Below, one piece after another: positions 1 to 11,362 of a DNA stretch of 64,000 nt (position 1 is the stretch's first letter; each line of letters starts with the position of its first letter). The stretch spans positions 661,492 through 725,491 of the forward strand of contig NMRA01000190.1 in NCBI GenBank assembly GCA_002633005.1, read 5' to 3'. Source of the stretch: Phoronis australis. Its lineage: Eukaryota; Phoronida; Phoronidae. The notes below the pieces were generated by a model, which saw nothing but the letters and a program-made list of their open reading frames with translations, had not been told where the DNA came from and searched no databases. The position numbers and the translations under genes were made by a program.

Positions 1-575
1 CAGAGTATTATGCAGGATTTTACCCGTAAGATATTTGCACTCTCAAACTGCCAAATGAAATATGGGAGTTTTAGGGGGGCCACGGGCCAGGCCCCCTTGC
101 CCCCCCAAATCCACCAATATGATCTTGTGATTTGATGTGAAATTTCCTCCTAGCTCAGATGTATTTATTTCTGCGCTGATGTGGTGTCTTTGCTCTTTAC
201 CTTTTAAGCTGTGTAATCCATTGTTTTCATCGAACATGATGAGCCTGTTCTATATGCTATAACAACACACTTAAACAGCAATATCTCTGTAGAAATCGAT
301 CCATAATTTATGTAATACACACCACCATGTTTGTCTCAATGAGATTCATGAATCTTTTTATATGCAGCACATGTATATTCTTTCATTTTTTACGAAATTA
401 GGTAAAAAGGCAGATATTTTATGCATTATCGTCGCGTTTCAACAGCCATTTTCTCGTCAACCGCTCATCCAATTTTTCTGATTTTTGCACCATTTCATTT
501 CTCACACCAAGGGCTTTTCAAAAATGTATGACACACGGGTATAATTGTATAAAAAAATTAAAAAACGTCCTCCCT
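1..575. other. No gene seen
   Basis: No reading frame here resembles a known protein. A G/C-rich stretch near 70-105, with short runs of G answered by runs of C, looks like the eroded end of a mobile element. The rest is AT-rich unique sequence. Confidence 0.5.
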
Positions 576-1405
576 ATTTTGAGGAAGTTACGTGAAATCA
601 GGCATGTTGATGAATAACACACAAATCTTGCAAATTTCACCTGATACCTTATGCTATTTTTCAAGTGACGCGCGCTTCGCTCAATCTTGCGCTAGCCTTT
701 GCCTAACTCACGTGACTCAGTTGACATACTTTGTGGTTATTGCGCGCGTGGTGAAAAAGTTAACGGCAACCAAAAAAAGTGGAGTTGGAATTCTTCGCCA
801 AAGTCACCTTAATTCTCACAACTAAACTTCATCGAAGATATGTATACAAGTAGAAAGGACCAATGAAGTGACAATTTTAAGTGTGGAATGTTTTTTTGAC
901 GAGGGGCTATGTGTTGCCTATGGTGTAAGTAGGCAACATGTAGCCCCTCGGTTGGCTGGTTAGGGACTACAATACTTCCCATCGCTTTCTGTACGCATTT
1001 TGTCCCGTGTATTTTAAACGGGTGGTAGGCCAAATCCGGCCACCGATTAAAAGTTTTCACCTTGTCAAAAATACATTCTACACTCAAAACTATCACTTAA
1101 AAATGAGCTTACTTTCTTCAGTGATCCTTTCTGCTTCTACACATATCTTCGATGAAGCATACCCACTAGAATTAAGGTGACTTTGGAGAAGAATACCAAC
1201 TCCACTTTTTGGTCACCGTTGACTTTTTCTCCACGCTCGCGATAACCACAAAATATTTCAACTGAGTCACATGAGTTAGGCTAAGGCTAGTACGAGACTG
1301 AGCATAGCGCGTGACCTGGCGCATGACACTTGCAAAATAGAATAGGAAGATATCTTGGACTTTTTGTTCGTTAATAGCCGTGATTTCTCGTAACTTCCTC
1401 AAAAT
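576..1405. repeat. 830-bp imperfect palindrome (foldback element)
   Basis: The left arm, starting with ATTTTGAGGAAGTTACG at 576, is answered by CGTAACTTCCTCAAAAT ending at 1405. Matching blocks continue inward: TGCCTAACTCACGTGACTCAG against CTGAGTCACATGAGTTAGGC, and CTTCATCGAAGATATGTATAC against the reverse at about 1135-1157. The arms are over 300 bp each with several per cent divergence. The centre holds a second hairpin (about 899-949), in which GAGGGGCTA and TAGCCCCTC flank a short loop. Parallel peptides read from both arms are only a consequence of the symmetry. This is most likely a non-autonomous foldback or TIR element. Confidence 0.8.
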
Positions 1406-2317
1406 GGCACCCGGTGAGAGATTTTCGTGGATGTGTTCAAGTTATGTTGACCAAATTGTATTCAGGGTCATGGTATGTGTTAATTATAACTCCATGTGCA
1501 TTTATGCATGTTTCTATTTTATTTGCTGTATTTTGAAATGCGTAACTTTTTATGGGGATGTACTATCGCCCGTGTATGCCTGCGGCGTCCAGGACAATGT
1601 AATTGCCTAGGGTGTAAGCCTTGGTGCAAAGCTGTATACTAGATATACAGCTTTGTGTCGATGTGGCTAAGAATCTGGCCAAATATAATTTGATACAAAA
1701 TTAGTCATTAAAAAGTACTCTATTCCTTGAGTAAACTAAATCGTTTACCGGTGTTAGAAAAATAGGTGTTTACCATTCTATCTCAGTGGAAGTGAATGCT
1801 GTACCAAGATATGGTCCGTTTTGCGCACTTTTTATTGTTACTTGGGTAAGAAATACATGCCAGCGAACAGTAATTAAGGGGGGGGAATGTCTCTCCAAAT
1901 CAATTTTAGTGCTTTCCTCTGAAATGTCAAATTGGTAAATGTAAATAGCAACGATGTCGTTATTTTAAATGTTATGTATTGGTGTCCATGTGGCTTTGAG
2001 GTGCTTCTGATAATTCCAGGATGCTATTTGTCTCGTAACCTTGCTTTGATAAAGAACCCTTGTAAGTTGCAACGTAAAAGATGAGATGGACATTTTCGTG
2101 AGGGGAATATGGAATTCAGATAATGTATACTATTTTACCAGTGTGTGCCTGGTACTTAAAATATATTGTTTTGTGATCTTTTTTGTCAACTTGCATGTGC
2201 CTCAACTACCCAAATAATGTTGTCATTGTTATTAAGATATTTACTTGCAAGATTTGGGTTCTAGTGAACGTATTGCTACAATAAGTTCAATTTTGTGCAT
2301 TACCAGGTTGACACACC
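1406..2317. other. Region upstream of the SR-protein gene
   Basis: No coding exon is recognised. It contains a hairpin at 1627-1655 (11-bp arms CAAAGCTGTAT / ATACAGCTTTG, 7-nt loop). A possible 3' splice site, TTACCAG, lies at 2300-2306, only 11 nt before the ATG at 2318, so the 5' UTR may be split by an intron whose first exon lies further upstream. No TATA box or promoter could be assigned with confidence. Confidence 0.4.
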
Positions 2318-2526
2318 ATGAGTCGTTTTCGTGACTGGAAGCTGGAGTGCAAGGTGTATGTAGGTGATCTTGGCAACTCGACAGAGAAAGAAGACTTGGA
2401 ACGGTTGTTTGAGGACTTCGGCCCACTGAGGAACGTTTGGGTGGCCCGCAGTCCCCCCGGTTTTGCGTTCGTGGAGTTTGAGAACAAAAAAGATGCAGAA
2501 GACGCTGCAGCTGAACTTGACGGAAC
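2318..2526 (+). CDS. SR protein coding exon 1 (most of the RRM)
   Basis: Encodes residues 1-69 plus two bases of Thr70. It carries RNP2 and RNP1. The donor is AAC|GTAAGT. Confidence 0.93.
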
Positions 2527-5500
2527 GTAAGTATGTCAGCCATTTCGTTGTGTATGTATCCTAGCCTAGGTAATATGTTACGCAGCGTTCGATTTAGCGA
2601 CCTGCAGGCTTTTTTGTACCTAAAGGTGATTTCATTGCTCATTTTTTTACAGACAAGCATGTACTAGTTGCTTTTTTTGCAGAAGATTCAAGGGCAAAAC
2701 AATTCGTGTCGAGATGTCGACAGGGAGGCCACGTGACAAGCGGCGTGGTGGCCGTGGGGCGTACTACGGTGGCGGCGGTGGCAGTCGGTCATACGGACGA
2801 GATAGTGGTAGTCGTCGCTACAGTGGAGAAAGATACAGGCGGTCCAGGTAAGAAGTTTTTTTCGTGTTACAGATTTTTTCGATTTCAATAGAAAGGAGTT
2901 ACTGTTGTGAGGAATCATGTGACAAGAATGACCAAGAAAGTCTATAGGACAAGGTGGAACTCTCAGTTGTAGCCTTCCATTTTTAGAAGCCAGGTGAATT
3001 CTTGTCCTGACAGTAAAGAAAACTTGATGCCTTGAATGGGAGGAAACGTCCTAGATATTTTGTTAATAAAAATAAATCAGCAATCGAACGAATCGGACTA
3101 TCGGTGTGCCTCCTAATGGCAATTTTTTTGTTTTTTACATTTACCTCTGTATCTTCAAAGGTTCTCAACGGATTTTCATAAAATTTAGCAGATAGGCATC
3201 TATAAGTGAGGTGACGCTATCCTCTGGTTTTTGGTTGAATTCAAGGAATTTTGTGCCACCTATTGGCCATTTTTATGCGCCCACATATTTATATGTGGAC
3301 GCATTATGCCGTCATCTCCGTCCGTACGTCCGTCCGTACGGGCGGCGTCCGTCCGGCGTCCGCTGCTCTATCTCCAAAACCCTTTGACATACGTTCATGA
3401 AATTTGGCACGTATGCTCCATTCATGAATGGGACGGCATGTGCGAACTTTTGGACGGATCCGACTACCGGTGTGCCCCCTAGTGGCAATTTTAGTTTTTT
3501 ACGCTTACCTTTGTATCTTCAAAAGTCTTGAGCGGATTTTCATGAAATTTGGTATGTAGGCACCTATTAGTGAGATGACGCTATCCTGCCGTTTTCAGAT
3601 GGATTCGACATAGTTTGCGCCACCTAGTGGCCATTTTTAGTGTTTTCGAGTCTGTTTTTGTGCGTCCACCCCTCTATTAACCAAACCGCTCAAAGGATGA
3701 TTGTGAAAATTGGCATGTGTATGCATACTTTGTAGAAGACGGTTGACGATGATTTTCCGACGATTTTGACGACTGTGGCGCCTCCTAGTGGCAGTTTTTT
3801 TTTTTGCGCCTATGGCTGTATCTCCTAAACCGTACGCAGGATCTTTACGAAATTGTGCAAGTATATTTATATTATATTAACAACGGAAGATGACGACTTT
3901 TGGACGGATCCGACTACCGGTGTCCCCCTAGTGGCAATTTTAGTTTTTTACGCTTACCTTTGTATTTTCAAAAGTCCTGAACGGATTTTCATGAAATTTG
4001 GTATGTAGGCAGCTATTAGTGAGATAACGCTATCCTCCCGTTTTCAGATGGATTCGACATAGTTTGCGCCACCTAGTGGCCATTTTTACTGTTTTCGAGT
4101 CTGTATTTTTGCGTCCACCCCTCTATCAACCAAACCGCTCAAAGGATGATTGTGAAAATTGGCATGTATGTGCTTACTATGTAGAGGACGGTTGACGATG
4201 ATTTTCCGACGATTTCGACTACTGTGGCACCTCCTAGTGGCAGTTTTGTTTTTTTTTGCGCCTATGGCTGTATCTCCTAAACCGTTTGCAGGATCTTTAC
4301 GAAATTTAATAAGTGTATTTATATGATGTTAACAACAGATGATGACGACTTTTGGACGGATCCGACTACCAGTGTGCCCCCTAGTGGCAATTTTATTTGT
4401 TTACGTTTAACTTTGTATCTTCAAAAGTCCTGGTATGTAGGCACCTATTAGTGTGATGATGCTATCCTCCCGTTTTCAGATGGATTCGACCTAGTTTGCG
4501 ACACGCAGTAGCCATTTTTACTGTTTTTGAGTCTGTTTTTTGGCATCCACCCCTCTATCAATCAAACCACTCTAAGTATGATTGTGAAAATTGGGCATGT
4601 ATGTTCTAACTATGAAGAGGACGGTTGACGCTGAATTTCCCATGACTTTGATTACTGTGGCGCCTCCTAGTGGCAGTTTTTTTTTTGCGCCCATGGCTGT
4701 ATCTCCCAAACCGTTTGCAGGATCTTTACTAAATTTATGGTGGTAAATTTGTTTTTAATTCTATGTTTTTGAGGTGCTTTAAGCAACTGATGTATAGGAT
4801 GTGCTTGTATTATGAAGATCACTCACATTTTGCCCCCAGCCTATTGAGGAGACAATGACCATGCCTTTCCATTTTGCAAAGTACAACGTACTACATATAT
4901 GCCCCCTACTGGCCACTTTATGGTACCAATAAACAACCCTAGAAGTATACCGTATACGGTGCAATTGTGGGCGCATTTCAACGCTCTGCGTTGCTCTTGT
5001 TACTGTTTCGAGTCTGTTTTTTTCGGCATCTGCACCTTTGCCTACCAAACCACTCTAAGAATGATTTTGAAATTGGCATATATGTTCCTAATGTGAAGAG
5101 GAGGGCTGTCGATTTTCCAACGACTTCGACTGCTGTGGTGCCTCTTTGTGGCAGTTTTGTTTTTATTTGTGCCCATAGCTGTATCTCCTAAACACTCTGC
5201 AGGATGTTTAATTAAATTTAGCAAATTTATTCTTATAAAGTTGACAACGGATGATGACGACTTTCAGACGTATCTAACGAACGCTGTGCTCCCTAGTGGC
5301 AATTTCATTTTTTCCGTTTTCCTCTGTTTCTTTGTTAGTTCCTTTATGGATTTTTATGAAATTCAATAAATAGCTTTCTATTAAAAAATGATGGCATGTT
5401 CCTGTTTTCGGATGGATCGGTCTTATATTGCGCCATCTAATGGCCATTTTTGTGATACAAATAAACACTCCTAGAAGCACACTATTTGCGGTGCATTCGT

Positions 5501-8311
5501 GGGTGCTTCTTCAAAGTAATATGTCTTATTTTGTTCTTGTCTGCATGTTATGTGGGGGCATGGTGCGTTACTCTTGTATATAGTAAACTATTGTTAAAAT
5601 GTGAAAACAATACAGATAGATGGTGTATTTTAGTGTCCGTATTGTTTCGCCAGCCTTTTTTTACCAGTGACCATTTTCTTAAAATTCATTAACGACTCAT
5701 TTCCGAAACACCTCCACGCAACAAACACTCAATGTGCTTGGAGAAATTAAAGCATTTCACTTGATTAAATTGTGATGTTTGGTTATGTTGAAACCATGTG
5801 AGACTAAGTTAACTTCTTTAAACAACCGTGGCTATAGCTTTTGGATTTTACTTTGCCAAAAAGCTGATAATTCGTATCTGAATATTATAACTGGCTGCCA
5901 GTTGAAATTGGTGAATTTTGCTCTGCCTGCATGCTGTGTGTGTGTGTGTGTGTATATATGTACGTACTTGTAGTTGAACCATTGGTTTGACTCTGGTATT
6001 AAAGCAGACTACCCCTTTGTAGGCTAATCAGCACTGGCATCACATGAAATATTCTCACCGGGTAGTCATCTCTCAACACCTCAACCTTCATCTTTGCTCC
6101 AACTCTAATCAACTTCAGCTGTGCACCAATTCATCTACTTGCTCAGCCCCCATCTCAACAACTACAACAACAACTACAACAACAACAACTACAACAACAA
6201 CAACAATACTTCATCAGTACAGCCTGCATGGTGCAATGTGCCCAGCCTATTTGCACCATTCCCTGCTGTTGTGGCTGCAAAATTTTCCGTCCCTTCAACG
6301 TCAACTGCCGACCACTAGGGGGCTGCGCTGTAGTCATCGTGCCAAATTCTGATTGGTCAGTCGACTCGACTGTGTTCACCTCAGCTTCTCAGCAACTTGT
6401 CTCTCAAGTCACGTGTCTGGTGCAGTAATGCTTGACGCACTGTGGCGGTCAGTCCGGGATACCTGACTGTTGTGACAGGCAAACTAGACCATAGTCGAGA
6501 AATATAGCTTATCCTCCACTTTTTATCGTCTAAATCATCTTAGTTCTTCACCGTTGTGTAAGTATCATTGTGTAATGTCAAGGAGAGACTTGTTTGACTT
6601 GGCAAAATGAGTGCATTTCACAGTGAAACTCGCTACAAAGCTGCAGCTCCCCAGCTACTCATTGTAGTTGGGCTGCAAGACTGAGCCATGTGATCATGGT
6701 AAACAAATTGTCTAGTAGTTGTTGCAAAGTCGAAATGCATTGTGATTTTGTTCAGTCTTGTTGAAAGCGACGTAGTCTTATTTTCAGCATTTATTGTTGT
6801 TTTCTTGGTCTTTTCCAAGTCGCTGCATTGGTACGAGACGATGTCCGTTGGACCAAAATTTGTCTTTACTAACCTTACTTTTTAAATCACAGGTCACGTT
6901 CGCCAAGAAGGGATCATAGAAGTCGAAGCAGGTAATTCAGTGGCATGAACGTTTTGAAAATATAAAGTTTTTATAATTGTTCACTACTACAGCTTTATTG
7001 ATCTGCTTTACTGGTCTTTGTTCAAAAACAGAAAATCTACTCAAAGGCAAAGGCATGAACAACCCATCAGAGTATGTTGTGGGGTATCTGGCATCCCTGG
7101 ATACACTCATTTGTTGAGCTTACTGCTTTCATTCAGTTGCTCACTTCTCTCGTCAGACGTGATAAAATTTGATTAGAGAAAGAATTACACCGACGAGCCT
7201 TAGTAACATCTTTATCTCTGGGTTTGCGCTGTTTTGTTGTATGAATCCTCTTGTTACACCATTTTTATCCATATTAAGTGGATTATACATCCAAGGAGGG
7301 GATTTAGAAAATTTGCTGGTGGCAACATGTTGTGAAACCTTTCTAAACTACAAGTGTTTCTGGAATCCTCAATTTGTGTCCCATGTTACTATTGTACCAC
7401 TGGTTACTGATGAAATGTTTGAAAACATATGAAGCCGCTCTCCTTGTAAACCAAATTGACTTGTCCAATGGGGGAATTCATGTAGCTATGGGAACTGGTT
7501 TCTTGGCGCCTTTCACTCCAGTTGCCTTCATACTTCACTTTCTTACTAAACTATAGTCATGGTCAGAGTAGTCTCATTAAGAAGGGGGATTACCAGGCAT
7601 GTTCTTCAAGTGGCTGAGCCATTCTGTAATTAGAATTTTGACACCTTGATAGTTATTAGTAATTTTTGCTGTCAACGGAATGGGACATCACGACGGGCAA
7701 ATGCTGTTTTATGATTACTTTTGTCTTGTTCTGTATGTCTGTTCATCATAAAAATGTTCCTTTAAGGATCGTGTTTTTGTATTGAGGTATTGAACCCTTA
7801 CCATGGGCAGCTGAATACTTGCAACAAACTAGAATTTCTACCACTCTCCACTAAAGGCCTCGCACATGAAAAGCACAAAGAAGCTTTGGAAGCTGATCTA
7901 TGTGGCACACTTACCACGTACCGCTGTTTTTTTGTGGGTGTACTCCACCATGTTAAAAGCTGATGCAGTGTTATCTTTGAAAACCATTGTTTTTGTTCAT
8001 GCTTCTATGTGGAACACTTAGTTTTGGTTCTTAGGTATAACACTAACTGGATTACTAACGATACAAATTTTGTGATTTTGACTTGATCTAAGCACTGCAC
8101 AAGTTCTGCTCCGTGATTAGTGTTCAGCAGCCTCTGATAAGGGTTCGATTAGCGCCCCTTGAACTGATTGCTGCAACATATGTATTTGGCTGCCCGTATT
8201 GTCATTTGTGTGACCTTTATGGCACAACCAATCTGGTCTCTCTTAAACAGACTTCGTTCTGCATTTCTCTTCAGGTCTGTTGATCGTCACCGCAGTAATA
8301 CTCCTAACTGA
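2318..8311 (+). CDS. srsf3-like: SR splicing factor, SRSF3/SRSF7-like (four coding exons)
   Basis: Exons 2318-2526, 2683-2847, 6893-6931 and 8275-8311 join through GT-AG introns into 450 nt, a complete 149-residue protein. Residues about 11-84 are one RRM, with RNP2 VYVGDL at 13-18 and RNP1 GFAFVEF at 48-54. [15 protein letters not shown] is the hallmark of the SRSF3/SRSF7 group. A Gly-rich linker (92-103) and a short Arg/Ser tail (104-145: SRSRSP, HRSRSRS) follow. There is no CCHC zinc knuckle, so it is closer to SRSF3 in layout than to SRSF7, though shorter than vertebrate SRSF3 (about 164 residues). The family binds pyrimidine-rich exonic enhancers and promotes splicing and mRNA export in the nucleus. 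The start is the first ATG before the RRM. Intron 2 (4.0 kb) houses a type A repeat array. The paralogue assignment is inference; family membership is clear. Confidence 0.93.
2683..2847 (+). CDS. SR protein coding exon 2 (RRM end, Gly-rich linker)
   Basis: Acceptor TTTTTTTGCAG|AAG. It completes the RRM with [12 protein letters not shown], which aligns without gaps to the SRSF3 ending, and then encodes the Arg/Gly linker. Donor TCCAG|GTAAGA. A second acceptor, TTTTTTACAG, ends at 2652 and would add exactly 30 nt in frame (ten residues inside the RRM). Confidence 0.92.
3095..5500 (+). repeat. Type A modular repeat array in SR intron 2
   Basis: About fifteen modules of roughly 150 bp, each centred on a CCTAGTGGC-like core followed by ATTTT. 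Three module kinds alternate (GTGCCCCCTAGTGGCAA, GCGCCACCTAGTGGCCA, GCGCCTCCTAGTGGCAG), giving a higher-order unit of about 450 bp seen from 3445, 3895 and 4345. A fresh copy begins at 3275 with ATGCGCCCAC and the palindrome GCGCCCACATAT/ATATGTGGACGC, then a GTCCGTCC-rich stretch. It interrupts an older array (modules near 3105 and 3254). Element 3' ends GTGGGCGCATTTCAACGC are visible at 4967 and, eroded, near 5493. GTGGGCGCAT is the exact inverse of the start, so the element has 10-bp terminal inverted repeats. Confidence 0.85.
3472..4387 (-). promoter_or_regulatory. Cluster of CTCF-consensus-like sites
   Basis: The reverse complements of 3472-3485, 3617-3630, 4066-4079 and 4374-4387 are CCACTAGGGGGCAC or CCACTAGGTGGCGC. 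All satisfy the published 14-base CTCF core CCASYAGRKGGCRS with no mismatch. The modules between them (3778, 3920, 4226) differ by one or a few bases. All point the same way. Binding is inference from the motif only. Confidence 0.45.
5935..5953. repeat. (GT)n microsatellite
   Basis: A short GT dinucleotide run in SR intron 2. Confidence 0.85.
6158..6213. repeat. (CAA)n microsatellite
   Basis: Imperfect CAA repeats with interspersed CTA triplets, in SR intron 2. Confidence 0.9.
6312..6325 (+). promoter_or_regulatory. Isolated CTCF-like motif
   Basis: CCACTAGGGGGCTG fits 13 of 14 positions of CCASYAGRKGGCRS and lies outside the type A array, in the same intron but on the opposite strand. Motif evidence only. 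Confidence 0.3.
6893..6931 (+). CDS. SR protein coding exon 3 (RS micro-exon)
   Basis: A 39-nt exon between TCACAG and GTAATT. It encodes [12 protein letters not shown] and keeps the phase of the exons on either side, so skipping it would remove 13 residues without a frameshift. Confidence 0.88.
6932..8274 (+). other. SR gene intron 3
   Basis: A 1.34-kb intron. Nothing coding or repetitive was recognised in it. Confidence 0.6.
8275..8311 (+). CDS. SR protein terminal coding exon
   Basis: Acceptor TTTCTCTTCAG|GTC. It encodes the end of the RS tail, [11 protein letters not shown], followed by TGA at 8309-8311. Confidence 0.88.
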
Positions 8312-8990
8312 GTCAAGAGCATCGTGACTGACGTCTGCAGCAAGCTTTGGATGGCTGACTATTTGATTATACCATTTTCACCGTTCCATCTGGTTAAATG
8401 TAGTGTGTGCTCATGGACGTTTTTTCATTCTTATGTTAGTGAGTAAAATGTGTAATTTTTTTATCCAAGTGGCTTCGATTGAGCATATTGAGCCCGATTT
8501 TATGACTTGCAATACACATGGAAAGTAGGCTGACAAAATGACCCGGGATTCCATGTCATGACGGCTGGTGGAAGTCAAACTTGTCATCAGAGTAGTGCTG
8601 CCTCATGATTGAGAATGAAGGGTAATTAACGGGTAAAGTTAGTAAAGTTGGCCAAGTCATTCTGACCGTCATAATAGTCATTTCCAGTCATTTTTGCTCT
8701 TAACAGAATTAGCCGTCATGATGAGGGAGTGGCATTCATCTCGGTCTTTACTTTTGTATTGTACAGTATTCTTTGGAGAACAGGTTAAGAAACCATTCCA
8801 AGTCATTTAGGTTGCGTAATTGCTTTTCCTGTCAAATTGTGAATCCCATTCGAGATTTCAGATTTTAGGAATTTTTATCTCTTAGTTTGGGTTGGTCGCC
8901 AATGAGAATGTGTATAAGCCATAAGACTTAAGAGTTAAATTTCATGTATTATCTGGTTGATCTTTATAATAAAACATTATTACTATGTCT
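8312..8990 (+). other. Likely 3' UTR of the SR gene
   Basis: Unique AT-rich sequence between the stop codon and the first good poly(A) signal, AATAAA, at 8968-8973. The end point is inferred. Confidence 0.5.
8968..8973 (+). terminator. Poly(A) signal AATAAA (SR gene)
   Basis: A canonical hexamer in TATAATAAAAC, about 660 nt after the stop. Confidence 0.5.
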
Positions 8991-9999
8991 CTTTTCATTT
9001 AAGAAGGAAACTTTTTCAAAATAAATGTCACATTTCAGAATCGTTTTTATAACCCAATTAGTCAATGATTTCTGAATGCAGAATGTTAATTCATTATGAC
9101 ATCCTTTTCTGTCTGGCGTTGTTTACTTGCAAGTTTGTCTTTGGATTGTTAACAGTGCAAAATCCAGTGACTTAAGTAGGACCCCATCATAATAAGGAAG
9201 ATCCTACCTCAGAAACGGTCTATCACAATCATACGAAACTTTCAGATACAATGCTCTATGCACTTCTAAAAACGCTGTTGTGTGGTTTTTTGAAATATTG
9301 TTAAAAGCAACTAAAACGAAATAACATTTTAGAAAACCGTAACAATGTTTTTGACATCTACCTTGAATATCGAGGAAATTTGATTATGTGAATGATATCG
9401 CCATTTTGCTACCAATGTATCTTTCATTTTTGCTAAATTTTATTAAAAAGACATGGTTGTGTGGCCCAATTAATATTAAACTGATAAAAAGTTAAATCCT
9501 ACAGTCTTCATGCTTTCATAAAATAGACTTGATCAGTTAGATTTATGGCTAAATATGCACTTGTCGATAAGGCATTGGTCATTCCAAGCCTTGATGAATT
9601 GAGATTAAACAAGTTTTCAGAAGTACATTGTGCATTTCGTTCAATGATGTTTTTGACTTGGGGGCCCATATATCTGTAGTGCGAATGACGAGACTAAGAA
9701 ACAGAAATTTGGTGTTGCATTCCACACAGCTATTTCAGAAAACCAAAGTTCACGAGCAATTGTGTAGTTTGAAATTGACAATCAAACCTTTAACGGTGTG
9801 TATGAAATGAGAGTTGAGAAATCCTAGAACATCAAAATTTATGTAATCTGCACACACCATTACAGTTGTAAAAAGAGTCCAGCAACTCTTGATCAATGAA
9901 ATTTTAAAAATATAAATCTCATGAAGAACTCAATATCACAACTAAAAACATGATCATCAAAATCTAAATAACCATCAAAACGTCAATATCTGATAACTA
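8991..9999. other. Intergenic, nothing recognised
   Basis: AT-rich sequence between the convergent genes. No exon, RNA gene or repeat was recognised. Confidence 0.5.
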
Positions 10000-10243
10000 C
10001 AGGGCTTGGAATTTTCCTCTTGTAAGAGGATTTTCTCTTTTTGGTTTCGATTTCCTCTTTTATTTCCAGTGTCCTCTTTTTCGTGTCTCGTTTTTTAATC
10101 ATTATTTTGACTTTATTCATGCAAATACTTTTATTTTCTTAAATTTTGTAACGCAGAAAATGTTTCTATCACACAAACCTATTTTTTATGGAACGATTAA
10201 CCTGGAAATTTTTCCTCTATGTCACTGGTCATTCCAAGCCCTG
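10000..10243. mobile_element. hAT-like MITE, 244 bp
   Basis: The ends CAGGGCTTGGAAT and ATTCCAAGCCCTG are perfect 13-bp inverted repeats flanked by TAACTA on both sides (9994-9999 and 10244-10249). The CAGGG...CCCTG ends suggest hAT, but the visible target duplication is six bases, not the usual eight. The interior is pyrimidine-rich and non-coding. Confidence 0.75.
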
Positions 10244-11362
10244 TAACTATCACGTTTGCAATGCAAAAAAAATAAGCACTGATAGTAACAACATTGCCTG
10301 CTACTTCAAAAAAAAGCCAATAATTTTGGCATATTGTAACTTAATTACTGTCATAATCCTTGACACTAGAAACTGGAGAAGTCTAGCACAGACCAATGTA
10401 CACTAAACATGACTCAACAGAACCAGCTGAGAAGTCCTGGACACAATGTGGACATAAACGGTAGACTATTGAAAAACTACAGTTTGGGACACAACATGGC
10501 AGACAGTTGAAATTTATTTTCACACAAGTTATATAGCAAAATGCTTTACAATATTCAAGTTTTATACATCCACCATGAAACAAAATCTGGAAAACTGGGA
10601 ACTCGCATCAATGTAAAAAGACCTTAATTAAGATAAAAGGGCATTTTTTGCAATTATTTTTACCCGAAATTGGTTAGATTTTACCTAATGAATATTTTCT
10701 GTACGTCTTCCATTCTTCAATAGTTGGTAAATCAAATTACTGGATGCCTTGTTGAACATGCATGCCGTTACTGATGTCAAGAAGCTGAGGTATCTCAATC
10801 TACTGATATTATGTTTCACTAATGGCTATACACAACAAAGGCGAAAGCAAACGGACAAACAACTGCGAAGCAATCAATCTTAATGACCCCTAACAGTAAA
10901 GACGCACTGCACACACAATGGCGGCACATATCTTGTGTGACTATTATTGTGGAGCATGTATATTGTTTTAAGGGGGAATTGCTGTTTGTTTCAAGTTAGT
11001 AGAGAGAAATATGGTAAAATTTCACTATTATGACACCATATGGCAGACGAGGGGAAATTTAATTTTTTTTTTACAAAAGATGAGTAACACCATAGCAACC
11101 ATCAGACAATGTTTTGAGAAATTATGGGCATTTACAACAACGCCCGGGAGCTCTGAAAATTTAAAAAATTCAATTTTGGACATTATTTTTACCAGAAATT
11201 GGCAAATTTTACGACATGTAAAGGTAAAAAGGAATGGTGCCCTTAAACAGCAAAATGTGCCAAAATGTTTTGCTTCAGACTGATTTTTTTGTGATTCCAA
11301 AACAGTATGTAATATGCCTCTAAGATATCGTTGGCTTCTTTTCTGCTCCTTATCTTGACAAA
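10244..11362. other. Likely 3' UTR and flank of the aldehyde dehydrogenase
   Basis: No coding exon is seen. On the minus strand an AATAAA lies at 10518-10513, about 845 nt after the ALDH stop, and is the first clear poly(A) signal. Confidence 0.4.
10513..10518 (-). terminator. Poly(A) signal AATAAA (ALDH3 long form)
   Basis: TTTATT on the + strand. It is the first canonical hexamer downstream of the terminal coding exon. Confidence 0.35.

Noticed and set aside
592-1402. Two similar peptides on opposite strands, suggesting a small gene pair
   Set aside because: They are the two arms of one palindrome read in mirror orientation; neither resembles a protein family.
6044-6379. Thr/Asn/Cys-rich frames
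   Set aside because: Produced by the (CAA)n microsatellite.
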